Shown here piece after piece: positions 25,283-32,039 of a stretch of 35,926 nt of DNA (positions are counted from its first letter, which is position 1; every line of letters starts with the position of its first letter). The stretch lies in the IMG/VR virus record IMGVR_UViG_3300005253_003504, positions 1-35,926 of that record; one strand, 5' to 3'. Under the pieces are notes generated by a model. That model saw only the letters and a program-made list of their open reading frames with translations, ran no database searches and had not been told where the DNA came from. The position numbers were made by a program, and so were the translations under genes. The stretch is from a virus.

Positions 25283-26148
25283 TCTAGCTTTCTCCCTGCA
25301 TTCTCATTAGGAAACTGCTTCCGGTATTGTCTCCAACCAAAAAGGTTTCCAAACCGTGCATCTGTCTCCTGTGCTTGAGCCATATGCTCAAATGGAGACC
25401 AATGCCCCGCTGTCGAAAGTTGTATGTACAAACGTAAATCAGAATCTATATCCTGAGTACCATCATGATTCAAATACGAAACACGAGCACATCGTGCTAC
25501 AGATAATTTCTGACGAACAGCAATACCTAAAGCTTCTCTCTCTTTCTTAGTTACAAATGGAAGATGCCAATAACCCGGCTCTACTACCTTATACTCCTCC
25601 TTTATATAAAGTTCCCACATCATACGAGCTATTTTCTGTATTTCGGGTTGTGCAGGAAAAGAGGGATTAAACCCCCTAGCAGCAAGAATACTAGAGTCAT
25701 CAGGTTGAGGGTCACAATCAGTACGAAGAACAAAAAAGTTATCAAACTCTGTAGCCGTAATAATTACAGTTATAAACATCCAGGGTTCAAGCAGTCTATT
25801 TGCAATCTGCTTATGCATTCCAAGCTTTGCTAACTTCCTAGAATATCCCAACATCATATCACGAGCTTCAAGCCACTCTCGTTCTGCAGAAGTAATATTA
25901 TCAATTTCTACAACTGCTTGCATTCCTTTTTGATTCTTTCCCCACCAGACAGGAATGACAGGATCTTCTTCAATACTTGCAATCATCCGAGCATTTGGAA
26001 TTGCTCTAGATGAAGAAGAGTTTCGTGAGAACATGCGATGAGTCATCAACTCTGCATGTACGAATCTAGGATAGCTAACTACAAATGTTGTGAGACGCTC
26101 TTCAGTACTAGCACAAAAACTATCTTCTATAATCTCCGCTTTATACAT
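25279..26148 (-). CDS. thyX: flavin-dependent thymidylate synthase
   Basis: 289 residues making dTMP from dUMP with methylene-tetrahydrofolate, FAD and NADPH. The ThyX signature appears as HRMFSRNSSSSR (37-48). The first Arg of the usual RHRxxSxNxxSxR is Thr here. STAGHWSPFEHMAQ and GNLFGWRQYRKQF near the C-terminus match the folate and substrate regions. It is longer than common bacterial ThyX (about 220-250). The ATG is three bases after the macro-domain stop, with AAGGA seven bases upstream. Paired with nrdJ for DNA precursor supply. Confidence 0.9.
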   Translation of the reverse strand: MYKAEIIEDSFCASTEERLTTFVVSYPRFVHAELMTHRMFSRNSSSSRAIPNARMIASIEEDPVIPVWWGKNQKGMQAVVEIDNITSAEREWLEARDMMLGYSRKLAKLGMHKQIANRLLEPWMFITVIITATEFDNFFVLRTDCDPQPDDSSILAARGFNPSFPAQPEIQKIARMMWELYIKEEYKVVEPGYWHLPFVTKKEREALGIAVRQKLSVARCARVSYLNHDGTQDIDSDLRLYIQLSTAGHWSPFEHMAQAQETDARFGNLFGWRQYRKQFPNENAGRKLD

Positions 26149-26150
26149 GA

Positions 26151-26612
26151 TTATCCTTCCACTAGAAATATATTTGAAGCAACTAACTTATCTTTAACTA
26201 CCTGAAGAACATTTACCCAATTTAAACGACCTTTACCTGTTCCTACTTTCGGGATATAAAAAGCACAATCAGGATGAACAATAGCTATAGAATTAAGCTC
26301 TTCACAACTCCTAGCTATTAAACTTAACTCTGAACCTTCTCTCCAGTCTCTCTTAGTAGGAAAGGAAACTATTCCCCAGGCCTTAAAGAAAAATACATGA
26401 TTTCCAGAACGAGCAATCTTTGACCCAATTATGAGATCCAAACCTGGAAATTTATGTATCGCCTGTTTAGCAAGACCTGCTCCCATAACTGAAGCACCAT
26501 TAACTTTGAGAATACTATTTGTAGGTATTACTACAATTGAAGTAGAATATAACTCAGAAGTGGAAGCTGCAATCTCCCAAATATCTCCTTCTAATATATC
26601 ATTAAATAACAC
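26151..26612 (-). CDS. macro-domain protein
   Basis: 153 residues forming a single macro domain, which binds ADP-ribose. The N-terminal strand and loop read IVVIPTNSILKVNGASVMGA (about 27-46), the canonical ADP-ribose site with Asn and GAGLA. A later loop IPKVGTGKGRLNW (about 119-131) fits the second phosphate-binding loop. The start is GTG with GAGG eight bases upstream. In a phage it may hydrolyse ADP-ribose-1''-phosphate, remove ADP-ribose marks or bind NAD-derived signals of host defence; which of these applies cannot be told. Confidence 0.85.
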   Translation of the reverse strand: MLFNDILEGDIWEIAASTSELYSTSIVVIPTNSILKVNGASVMGAGLAKQAIHKFPGLDLIIGSKIARSGNHVFFFKAWGIVSFPTKRDWREGSELSLIARSCEELNSIAIVHPDCAFYIPKVGTGKGRLNWVNVLQVVKDKLVASNIFLVEG

Positions 26613-26640
26613 TAGACACCCCTCTTGTCACCCTTATATA

Positions 26641-26862
26641 CTATTTCATAAACCTTCCACATCCCACAACACGAATGTCCCCATTTGGAAACTCTTCGTA
26701 AAAACAACTGGAACAATGTCTCTCAGGGCAAGATTTACAATCCCATGAATAATCAACAAAAGACCATAATCCCGGCTTATCAATCTCTGTAATTATTTCT
26801 CCTGTAGCATCACATACTAAACGAATCCCATAAACAATACCTGAAGGATGTCTACTGGACAC
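26641..26862 (-). CDS. hypothetical Cys-rich protein
   Basis: 73 residues from a GTG at 26862 with AAGAG six bases upstream; a longer frame to 26937 would overlap the upstream gene by 86 bp. A cluster CKSCPERHCSSC looks like a metal-binding loop, followed by CGRFMK at the end. The N-terminal half is beta-like. No family recognised. Confidence 0.55.
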   Translation of the reverse strand: MSSRHPSGIVYGIRLVCDATGEIITEIDKPGLWSFVDYSWDCKSCPERHCSSCFYEEFPNGDIRVVGCGRFMK

Positions 26863-27217
26863 TACGAACTCTTCTTCTCCGCTGACCTCTGAGACATCTA
26901 ATACAATAGAACGATAGCCAGCGCTTACGCTTCCCAATTACTACTCTAGGATACTTTCCACAATCACCACACAAACTATCAACTATCCTCCAAGGCCATA
27001 CTACTTTATATCTAGCTCTCCCCTTAAGATTACGTTTAGTACGACACGATTCACATATACCATTCTCACACGACTTTAGACAACGACTACATAATCCCGC
27101 CTTACGGTATCTTCGTCGAGCAGCTCTAGCCTGGCAAGTAGAACTACAAAACCTTTTAGGTGTACCTCCAAAGGCAATTCTCTTTTGTACAGAATTAGGA
27201 CATTCCTCACACTGCAC
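26852..27217 (-). CDS. multi-zinc-finger basic protein
   Basis: 121 residues with about seven Cys pairs: CEEC, CSSTC, CSRC, CESC, CGDC, CIRC and a single C between. Basic runs (ARAARRRYRKAG, GQRRRRVRSV) flank them. The first unit resembles small finger proteins found near HNH enzymes in phages, but no HNH motif is present. It is likely nucleic-acid binding. Confidence 0.65.
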   Translation of the reverse strand: MQCEECPNSVQKRIAFGGTPKRFCSSTCQARAARRRYRKAGLCSRCLKSCENGICESCRTKRNLKGRARYKVVWPWRIVDSLCGDCGKYPRVVIGKRKRWLSFYCIRCLRGQRRRRVRSVQ

Positions 27218-27219
27218 AT

Positions 27220-27924
27220 TTATACGCCTCTTTTATCTCCCCACAGAAGTACGTGTAACCTAGTTGTAAAGTTCCACCCATACTCAAGAACTTTGTCTGC
27301 AATTATTTGTGCGTGATAATTAATAGTCCTAACTTTCGTACCCTCAGGCATAATAAAAACCCTGTTATGAGGGATTTCTATTTGAGCAACTATCCAAGCT
27401 ACTTCTTCCAAATCAGATTCTTGCTGGACTACAAACTTAAAGTTTGCACCTAAATCTTTAAAGACTTGCAAAACTTCCGGAACGAATCTCTTTTCTTCGG
27501 AATTACCTGAATGTGCAAGTTTTGGAGAAACATTCCATTGAATTACAAACCTAGGATGTTGCATGTCTATGGTTGGAGCTAAAGTACCTGCAGTCTCAAT
27601 CTCGAAAGTGTAATCCCGAATTTGGAGTAACTCATCAAAAAGAGGAGGGAGCTTTGCCTGTTGAATCATAGGCTCACCACCGGTAATAACCAAACGATCA
27701 GTCTTCATCAACCCAATAACCCGTACTATGTATGCCATCTGCATTCTCGTAGCTTCTTTTTTAACGTCAAAGTTTTTCCAATCCCAAGTATATTTAGTAT
27801 CACACCAAACACACGCGAGATTACATGTAGCCAAGCGAAGAAAAGCAGCTCGACGTCCTAAAGAAGGACCCTCACCTTGAAAGGTTGGCCCAAAAATTTC
27901 CGATACAAGAATTTTACTCGTCAT
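27220..27924 (-). CDS. queE: 7-carboxy-7-deazaguanine synthase
   Basis: 234 residues; a radical-SAM enzyme that rearranges 6-carboxy-tetrahydropterin into the 7-deazaguanine ring. The N-terminal IFGPTFQGEGPSLGR is diagnostic. The [4Fe-4S]-binding CNLACVWC follows (C34, C38, C41, with CX3CX2C spacing), then CDTKYTWDW and VITGGEPMIQQ. The ATG at 27924 is preferred over an adjacent TTG. It needs the QueD product as substrate, and QueD is not seen in this window. Confidence 0.93.
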   Translation of the reverse strand: MTSKILVSEIFGPTFQGEGPSLGRRAAFLRLATCNLACVWCDTKYTWDWKNFDVKKEATRMQMAYIVRVIGLMKTDRLVITGGEPMIQQAKLPPLFDELLQIRDYTFEIETAGTLAPTIDMQHPRFVIQWNVSPKLAHSGNSEEKRFVPEVLQVFKDLGANFKFVVQQESDLEEVAWIVAQIEIPHNRVFIMPEGTKVRTINYHAQIIADKVLEYGWNFTTRLHVLLWGDKRGV

Positions 27925-28060
27925 CAATCAAAATCCATTTTTTAGGTTCGATACAATTAACTCCCGGACACGTTGACATAAAAGAATGTGATTCATAATG
28001 CCAAAAAGATCCACATCCTATTAGTTCAATTTTAAAAACAGCCTTACAATTAATAATCAC
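27914..28060 (-). CDS. small protein with Cys/His ligands
   Basis: 48 residues from a GTG that shares one base with the HPRT stop, running 11 bp into queE. It contains C5, GCGSFWHYESH and CPGVNC, a plausible metal site. It fills the whole gap between the two genes. The ribosome site is weak. Confidence 0.5.
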   Translation of the reverse strand: MIINCKAVFKIELIGCGSFWHYESHSFMSTCPGVNCIEPKKWILIDDE

Positions 28061-28569
28061 TATTCCACTACCAATACATCTGTCAGATTACGAAGTAGTC
28101 CAGACGAATCCATTCCATATCCAATCAAGAACTCATTAGAAGGAACTTCAAACGCGACATAGTCTACTTTTTCTTCTGTCAGTCCTTTATCTGCGAAAAC
28201 TGCAATTTCCAAAGAAGCAGGCTCAAGACCCTCAAATACCTCACGAATCTTTTTAATAGTTGCTCCAGTATCTAAAATATCCTCAACAACTAAGACATGT
28301 TTACCTTTTACACCAATATTAGGTAGCATATCTATCTTGACTTGACCTGAAGACTTAGTAGAGCTGCCATAACTCGACAACTGCATAAAACCAACCTCTA
28401 CACTAATTGCACGTATCTCTCGCGTCAAATCACATGTAAAGAATGCAGCCCCATTAAGAACTCCAATCACCACAAGAGCTTCATGGGATTCTAAGGTAGA
28501 GTATTTTTGTTCTACCTCAAAACCCACTCTTGTAATAGTCTCACGAATCTGCTGACTAGATAGCAACAC
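28060..28569 (-). CDS. hpt: hypoxanthine-guanine phosphoribosyltransferase
   Basis: About 169 residues. It joins hypoxanthine or guanine to PRPP. The PRPP loop is VLVVEDILDTGATIKKI, preceded by VVIGVLNGAAFF and followed by GYGMDSSGLLRNL near the C-terminus, as in HPRT/Hpt proteins. The long N-terminal part of the open frame overlaps queC and is not part of the family, so I start it at a GTG at 28569; the exact start is uncertain. Within a 7-deazaguanine cluster it could refill the GTP pool drawn on by FolE. Confidence 0.85.
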   Translation of the reverse strand: MLLSSQQIRETITRVGFEVEQKYSTLESHEALVVIGVLNGAAFFTCDLTREIRAISVEVGFMQLSSYGSSTKSSGQVKIDMLPNIGVKGKHVLVVEDILDTGATIKKIREVFEGLEPASLEIAVFADKGLTEEKVDYVAFEVPSNEFLIGYGMDSSGLLRNLTDVLVVE

Positions 28570-29239
28570 TCTCGTATTGCGTAGGATCGACAACTCCGGC
28601 GATTCCAAAGGCTTCGATTCTGCTGACACAGGTTGGGCAGGTACCACAGTGAAGTTCTCCTCCTTCGTAGCAAGACCATGTCTTTTCAAAAGGAACCTTA
28701 AGAAGATCCCCCAAAGCAGCAATATCTGCCTTAGAAAACCACATAAATGGTGTACGAAGACGCGTTTTAAAGTAGGAACCGACATATATAGCATTTGCCA
28801 TTGCGCCAATAAATTCTGGGGTGCAGTCGGGATATGCCCAATTATGAGCATCGTCTGCATGCGCACCAAAATAAATGTAATCAGCACCGTCGATAAGGGC
28901 TATTGATGAAGCAACAGCTAAGAAGTTCATATTCCGTTGTGGAACATAGGTCTTTGAAGGACCTTTTGCCTCTGCAAGTTCTTCATAACTCATTTGAGGC
29001 ATTTCGACACCATCATCAACTAAGGATGAACTAGCGCCCTGAAAGATCTTTGGCAGTTCTAACACCTCAACTCCACAGTTGAAATGTTTCGCCAACTCTA
29101 TCGCGTAATCTACTTCGCGAACATGCTTCTGACCGTACGAAAGCGAAAGGCCTCTAACGGTTTCATTTTCACTCTTTGCAAGAGCGAGACAAGTAGCAGA
29201 ATCCATTCCGCCGGATAAAAGGACAAGTGCTTTAGTCAA
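28556..29239 (-). CDS. queC: 7-cyano-7-deazaguanine (preQ0) synthase
   Basis: 227 residues; converts carboxy-deazaguanine to preQ0 using ATP and ammonia. The PP-loop SGGMDS is at 9-14, LSYGQKH and YVPQRNMNFL follow, and the zinc site is four Cys near the C-terminus (SCYEGGELHCGTCPTCVSR). The start is TTG at 29239 with GGAG nine bases upstream, inside the end of the previous gene (8-bp overlap). The last enzyme needed to make the free base that a DpdA-type enzyme could insert. Confidence 0.94.
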   Translation of the reverse strand: MTKALVLLSGGMDSATCLALAKSENETVRGLSLSYGQKHVREVDYAIELAKHFNCGVEVLELPKIFQGASSSLVDDGVEMPQMSYEELAEAKGPSKTYVPQRNMNFLAVASSIALIDGADYIYFGAHADDAHNWAYPDCTPEFIGAMANAIYVGSYFKTRLRTPFMWFSKADIAALGDLLKVPFEKTWSCYEGGELHCGTCPTCVSRIEAFGIAGVVDPTQYESVAI

Positions 29240-29456
29240 AGAACGATACTCCAATTGTATAAATAATCGCAAACAAAAGAAATTGCATCATCATACCAAT
29301 GAGTCCCGAACTTCCTTGATTGGAATACTTTTTGTACTCAGGATTGTGATCTTCAAGATCATTCAACCAGATTATGGATTCCTTAACTTCACGTAAGAGG
29401 CGAAGAGGATTACGAAAAGGGCTGAACCATCTTAGATGAAAACGCATAGCAAACAT
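29232..29456 (-). CDS. small membrane protein
   Basis: 74 residues: basic N-terminus (MRFHLRWFSPFRNPLR), a charged helix, and one C-terminal hydrophobic segment (about 53-72). ATG at 29456 or 29447; the second has a better-placed AGAGG. Tail-anchored topology. Function unknown. Confidence 0.6.
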   Translation of the reverse strand: MFAMRFHLRWFSPFRNPLRLLREVKESIIWLNDLEDHNPEYKKYSNQGSSGLIGMMMQFLLFAIIYTIGVSFFD

Positions 29457-29461
29457 CGCCT

Positions 29462-29653
29462 CTATGTGACAGCCAAGAAAAGGATCAAACCTAAAACCCC
29501 TACACCGCCGACTGATACGACGAACATGGATTTCATAATATCCGATTCCCGAGTCTTAAGTTTCTTGTAACCATTAAGGTTACGAATTTCTTCTCTTACA
29601 ACCTTGTAATCCTCATAGAGAGCCCAAGGCATTTTCCATATGATATCTTTCAT
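29462..29653 (-). CDS. small tail-anchored membrane protein
   Basis: 63 residues: a charged helical N-terminal part and a single C-terminal helix (MFVVSVGGVGVLGLILFLAV, about 43-62). Same architecture as the next gene, suggesting a pair. The 75 bp before it contain no clear promoter. Confidence 0.6.
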   Translation of the reverse strand: MKDIIWKMPWALYEDYKVVREEIRNLNGYKKLKTRESDIMKSMFVVSVGGVGVLGLILFLAVT

Positions 29654-29728
29654 AGTATGTGATTATCCTATATCTGATTTATTCAACTACCTAGTACCCA
29701 ACTTGGAAGAAGATCTACGCACTACGGG

Positions 29729-30175
29729 TTAGGCTAGTGCGCCAACCTCTTCTTCGCTCAGAGCACGAATGTTCTGAATGTTGTTCTGCATCTCGCCCTG
29801 ATACTCTCGCTGAGTAACAGAAACGATTGCTTCACGACCTTCAAACTCGGCGAGGAACTCCTCATCAACGTCTACCGAGCCTTCAAGAGTCTCAGGTTCT
29901 GCACCCAAGGCGACAAGCGTCCTCTTAAGGTTCCAGAGCGACTGAGCACTGAAGCTCGTGTTGTGAGGAATTGTCCGGTCAATTACCGAGCTAGGATCTT
30001 CAAGAACAGGGTTAGTGTTCAAAGCCTCAGTTACTCGGAAAAGCCAGAAGGCACCCTCGTTACCATTACCCGAGATTCTCAGTTCGGGCAGCCTGTCGAC
30101 TATCACACGATACCGTCCACGAGGAAGGGCATCAAATGCATTAGTCTCTACACCAGTAAGGTCTACTGTTGGCAT
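29729..30175 (-). CDS. DUF669-like putative single-stranded DNA-binding protein
   Basis: 148 residues, acidic C-terminus (ALSEEEVGALA) as in many SSB proteins. The core pattern GRYRVIVDRLPEL, FWLFRVTEAL, LWNLKRTLVALGAEPE and GREAIVSVTQREY follows the DUF669 proteins encoded beside Sak4-type recombinases in phages. The gene is visibly richer in G and C than its neighbours, pointing to high expression. It begins three bases after the Sak4-like stop, so the two are made together. Confidence 0.72.
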   Translation of the reverse strand: MPTVDLTGVETNAFDALPRGRYRVIVDRLPELRISGNGNEGAFWLFRVTEALNTNPVLEDPSSVIDRTIPHNTSFSAQSLWNLKRTLVALGAEPETLEGSVDVDEEFLAEFEGREAIVSVTQREYQGEMQNNIQNIRALSEEEVGALA

Positions 30176-30176
30176 T

Positions 30177-31025
30177 CTACTTCACCTCTTGCTTGCTAAA
30201 AATCGCTTCCGCGATCTTAGACATGTTTGGATCCTTCATCTCTCTTCCAAGAGTTTTGGATCTATCTCTACCACGAGACCTACCTTCCAAGCTGGGTACT
30301 AGGTACTTGACAGGTTTTCCACCTTCTTCTTTCGTTACTAGCCTTGCAACTATATCGAATCTAGAAGGCATAAGAACGGCGCCCTTGCCAATAAACATGG
30401 GCTGCACTACAGGCTTAAGTGTTATAGGGTCTTTCCCCTTAGACTCATGCGCTGCAGCGATAAAATTAACTCGACGTCTATCGATCGTACGGAGATCACG
30501 AAATCTCGTGTACATCCTTTTCATACGCTCTTGTATACGTCGAAAGTCTCCAAGTTCAGCCATCTCAGTATCTCGATCCGCTCGATTACCAGAAGCATTA
30601 CTTAGAATATTCTCTTCACAAAATCTCTCAATGTCAGTTCCACCATCTAACATTACAGTCTTGTAAGCATGTTCTCCTCTACATAAGAAGTTGTAAACAA
30701 ACTCAAGAGCAGTCCAAGCATCACAGGATTTACTCGCTGCAAGTTCCAACAGATGAATGGTATCAAGATTATCTATCTCTCGGATAGACAAAGTGCCTGC
30801 ATCTCCATCAATTAGAAGAGCTGGCATCATTTCAGGAACATCGACTACAGAACCAAGAAGAGGTGTCTTACCCTCTCCGACTTCTGCGTATACCATCATA
30901 TTAAAGACTATAAACTCTCCTGAAAAAGGCCGAGAATGAATCGTGCCCTCAGGTAAAGCTACATTCTCAGGTTTAACTGTAGATGGCTTACTGGATGCAA
31001 ATGTAGAGCCGTTACGTGAAGTCAA
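30177..31025 (-). CDS. Sak4-like RecA-fold NTPase
   Basis: 282 residues from a TTG at 31025, chosen because GGAG lies five bases upstream and because transcription should begin near 31045, downstream of another possible TTG at 31046. Walker A is EVGEGKTP (48-55), the following strand has LLIDGDAGTLSI (71-82), and Walker B is TVMLDGG. This is the AAA_24/Sak4 family of phage RecA-like proteins, which promote strand annealing or load replication factors. Paired with the DUF669-like protein in one transcript. Confidence 0.82.
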   Translation of the reverse strand: MTSRNGSTFASSKPSTVKPENVALPEGTIHSRPFSGEFIVFNMMVYAEVGEGKTPLLGSVVDVPEMMPALLIDGDAGTLSIREIDNLDTIHLLELAASKSCDAWTALEFVYNFLCRGEHAYKTVMLDGGTDIERFCEENILSNASGNRADRDTEMAELGDFRRIQERMKRMYTRFRDLRTIDRRRVNFIAAAHESKGKDPITLKPVVQPMFIGKGAVLMPSRFDIVARLVTKEEGGKPVKYLVPSLEGRSRGRDRSKTLGREMKDPNMSKIAEAIFSKQEVK

Positions 31026-31051
31026 AGTATCTCCGATTACCCTCAACTATA

Positions 31052-31080
31052 ATTATAGCACAATACAACAAACCAATCAA
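31052..31080 (-). promoter_or_regulatory. extended -10 sigma-70-type promoter
   Basis: On the minus strand TTGATT (31075-31080), a 17-bp spacer and TATAAT (31052-31057) preceded by TGC, giving an extended -10. It begins a leader of about 20 nt before the Sak4-like gene. The -35 overlaps the stop of the upstream gene. Confidence 0.75.
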
Positions 31081-31703
31081 CCGGATCCCCTCGCTACCTT
31101 GTCAATGGCTTGCTGTGCTACCAAAGAAGTGAACCCCATCTCCATTAGACCTTCTTCATCTCCATCTCTAGCCAACTTATAAAGCTTTCGATCTCGACGA
31201 TCCCTTCGATTCTTACGTAAATTATTGAGTGCAGACTGATAAGGAATATTTTTAGCAGGTGCAGGAGGAATCCCACGTAATGCACCATAAACTAAAAACT
31301 CCTTCTTACCAAACTTAGCGGGATGAATAAAATAACACCAAGAAAAGTCCCAAAGCCAATCTAACCTAAGAGTACTTAACTTATCTAACTCATTCATATT
31401 CTCACGCACCCAAGATCTAACATCAGTAGGTCTAACTTGAGGAGATAACAACATCTCTAACTCAGCTTTTATCCGTACCGGATTCACTTTAGTGTATGGT
31501 GTTAGAGTACCTTCTCGAGATACTAAATGTCTTGCTCCTGCAGTAATTTCCGTAAGAGGATCTTCACTAGCCAGCCTACGCTTTAAATGTCTCGCATCCA
31601 CAGTATCAAACTTGGATAGCATCTTAAGAGTAAGACGAACGCCCCCTATCTTAAATGCTTTACGAAGCTCAGGATCATTGGCTATATTATATGCTAAGGT
31701 CAT
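31077..31703 (-). CDS. hypothetical protein
   Basis: 208 residues, mostly helical and basic. It has an aromatic segment (RLDWLWDFSWCYFIHPAKF, about 113-131) and a basic stretch (NNLRKNRRDRRDRKLYKLAR). The ATG overlaps the stop of the preceding small gene by four bases (ATGA). Position between the two polymerase-related blocks suggests a replication or DNA-binding role, but no family is recognised. Confidence 0.65.
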   Translation of the reverse strand: MTLAYNIANDPELRKAFKIGGVRLTLKMLSKFDTVDARHLKRRLASEDPLTEITAGARHLVSREGTLTPYTKVNPVRIKAELEMLLSPQVRPTDVRSWVRENMNELDKLSTLRLDWLWDFSWCYFIHPAKFGKKEFLVYGALRGIPPAPAKNIPYQSALNNLRKNRRDRRDRKLYKLARDGDEEGLMEMGFTSLVAQQAIDKVARGSG

Positions 31704-31822
31704 TCCTTATCTTTTCTATACCCATAATAACCATTCCATCTAGAATCAGATGCCCAAGCTATTACTTTAGGTAAAGACCACGCCATAAGTGCCCCCATAA
31801 TATAAGCTAATACTATTTCCAT
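31700..31822 (-). CDS. small membrane peptide
   Basis: 40 residues: one hydrophobic helix (about 3-22) and an aromatic basic tail (NGYYGYRKDKE). ATG with GGAG ten bases upstream and an ATGA overlap at its end. It occupies part of a 336-bp stretch that otherwise appears gene-free. Confidence 0.6.
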   Translation of the reverse strand: MEIVLAYIMGALMAWSLPKVIAWASDSRWNGYYGYRKDKE

Positions 31823-31860
31823 CTACTCTTCTCCTACCTAATAAATGTTGTAAACTAAAG

Positions 31861-32028
31861 TCACCGAGAGTAAGTCTTAATACAATCTAAGCAAGTAGCA
31901 GAATCTTCAACTAACTTCCAATGACTTCTTTTTAACTGACCACACAATGCTCTAGATTGCCCTTTTGAGACTGCATGTATCTTACCCATAGCACCTGATA
32001 AATAAGACTCAGGAATAATTAAAAGCAT
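31861..32028 (-). CDS. small zinc-binding protein
   Basis: 55 residues with a pattern I associate with small actinophage proteins: IHAVSKGQSRALCG, SHWKL and TCLDC, giving a His/Cys metal site. A strong AGAGGAG lies five bases before the ATG, overlapping the end of the polymerase-like gene. Function unknown. Confidence 0.7.
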   Translation of the reverse strand: MLLIIPESYLSGAMGKIHAVSKGQSRALCGQLKRSHWKLVEDSATCLDCIKTYSR

Positions 32029-32039
32029 ATTTTCTCCTC

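Noticed and set aside
16399-31080. Archaeal host, suggested by the spindle-virus-like coat candidate
   Set aside because: Promoters match bacterial sigma-70 in sequence and spacing, and no archaeal BRE/TATA pattern is seen at these genes; small two-helix proteins alone do not decide the host.
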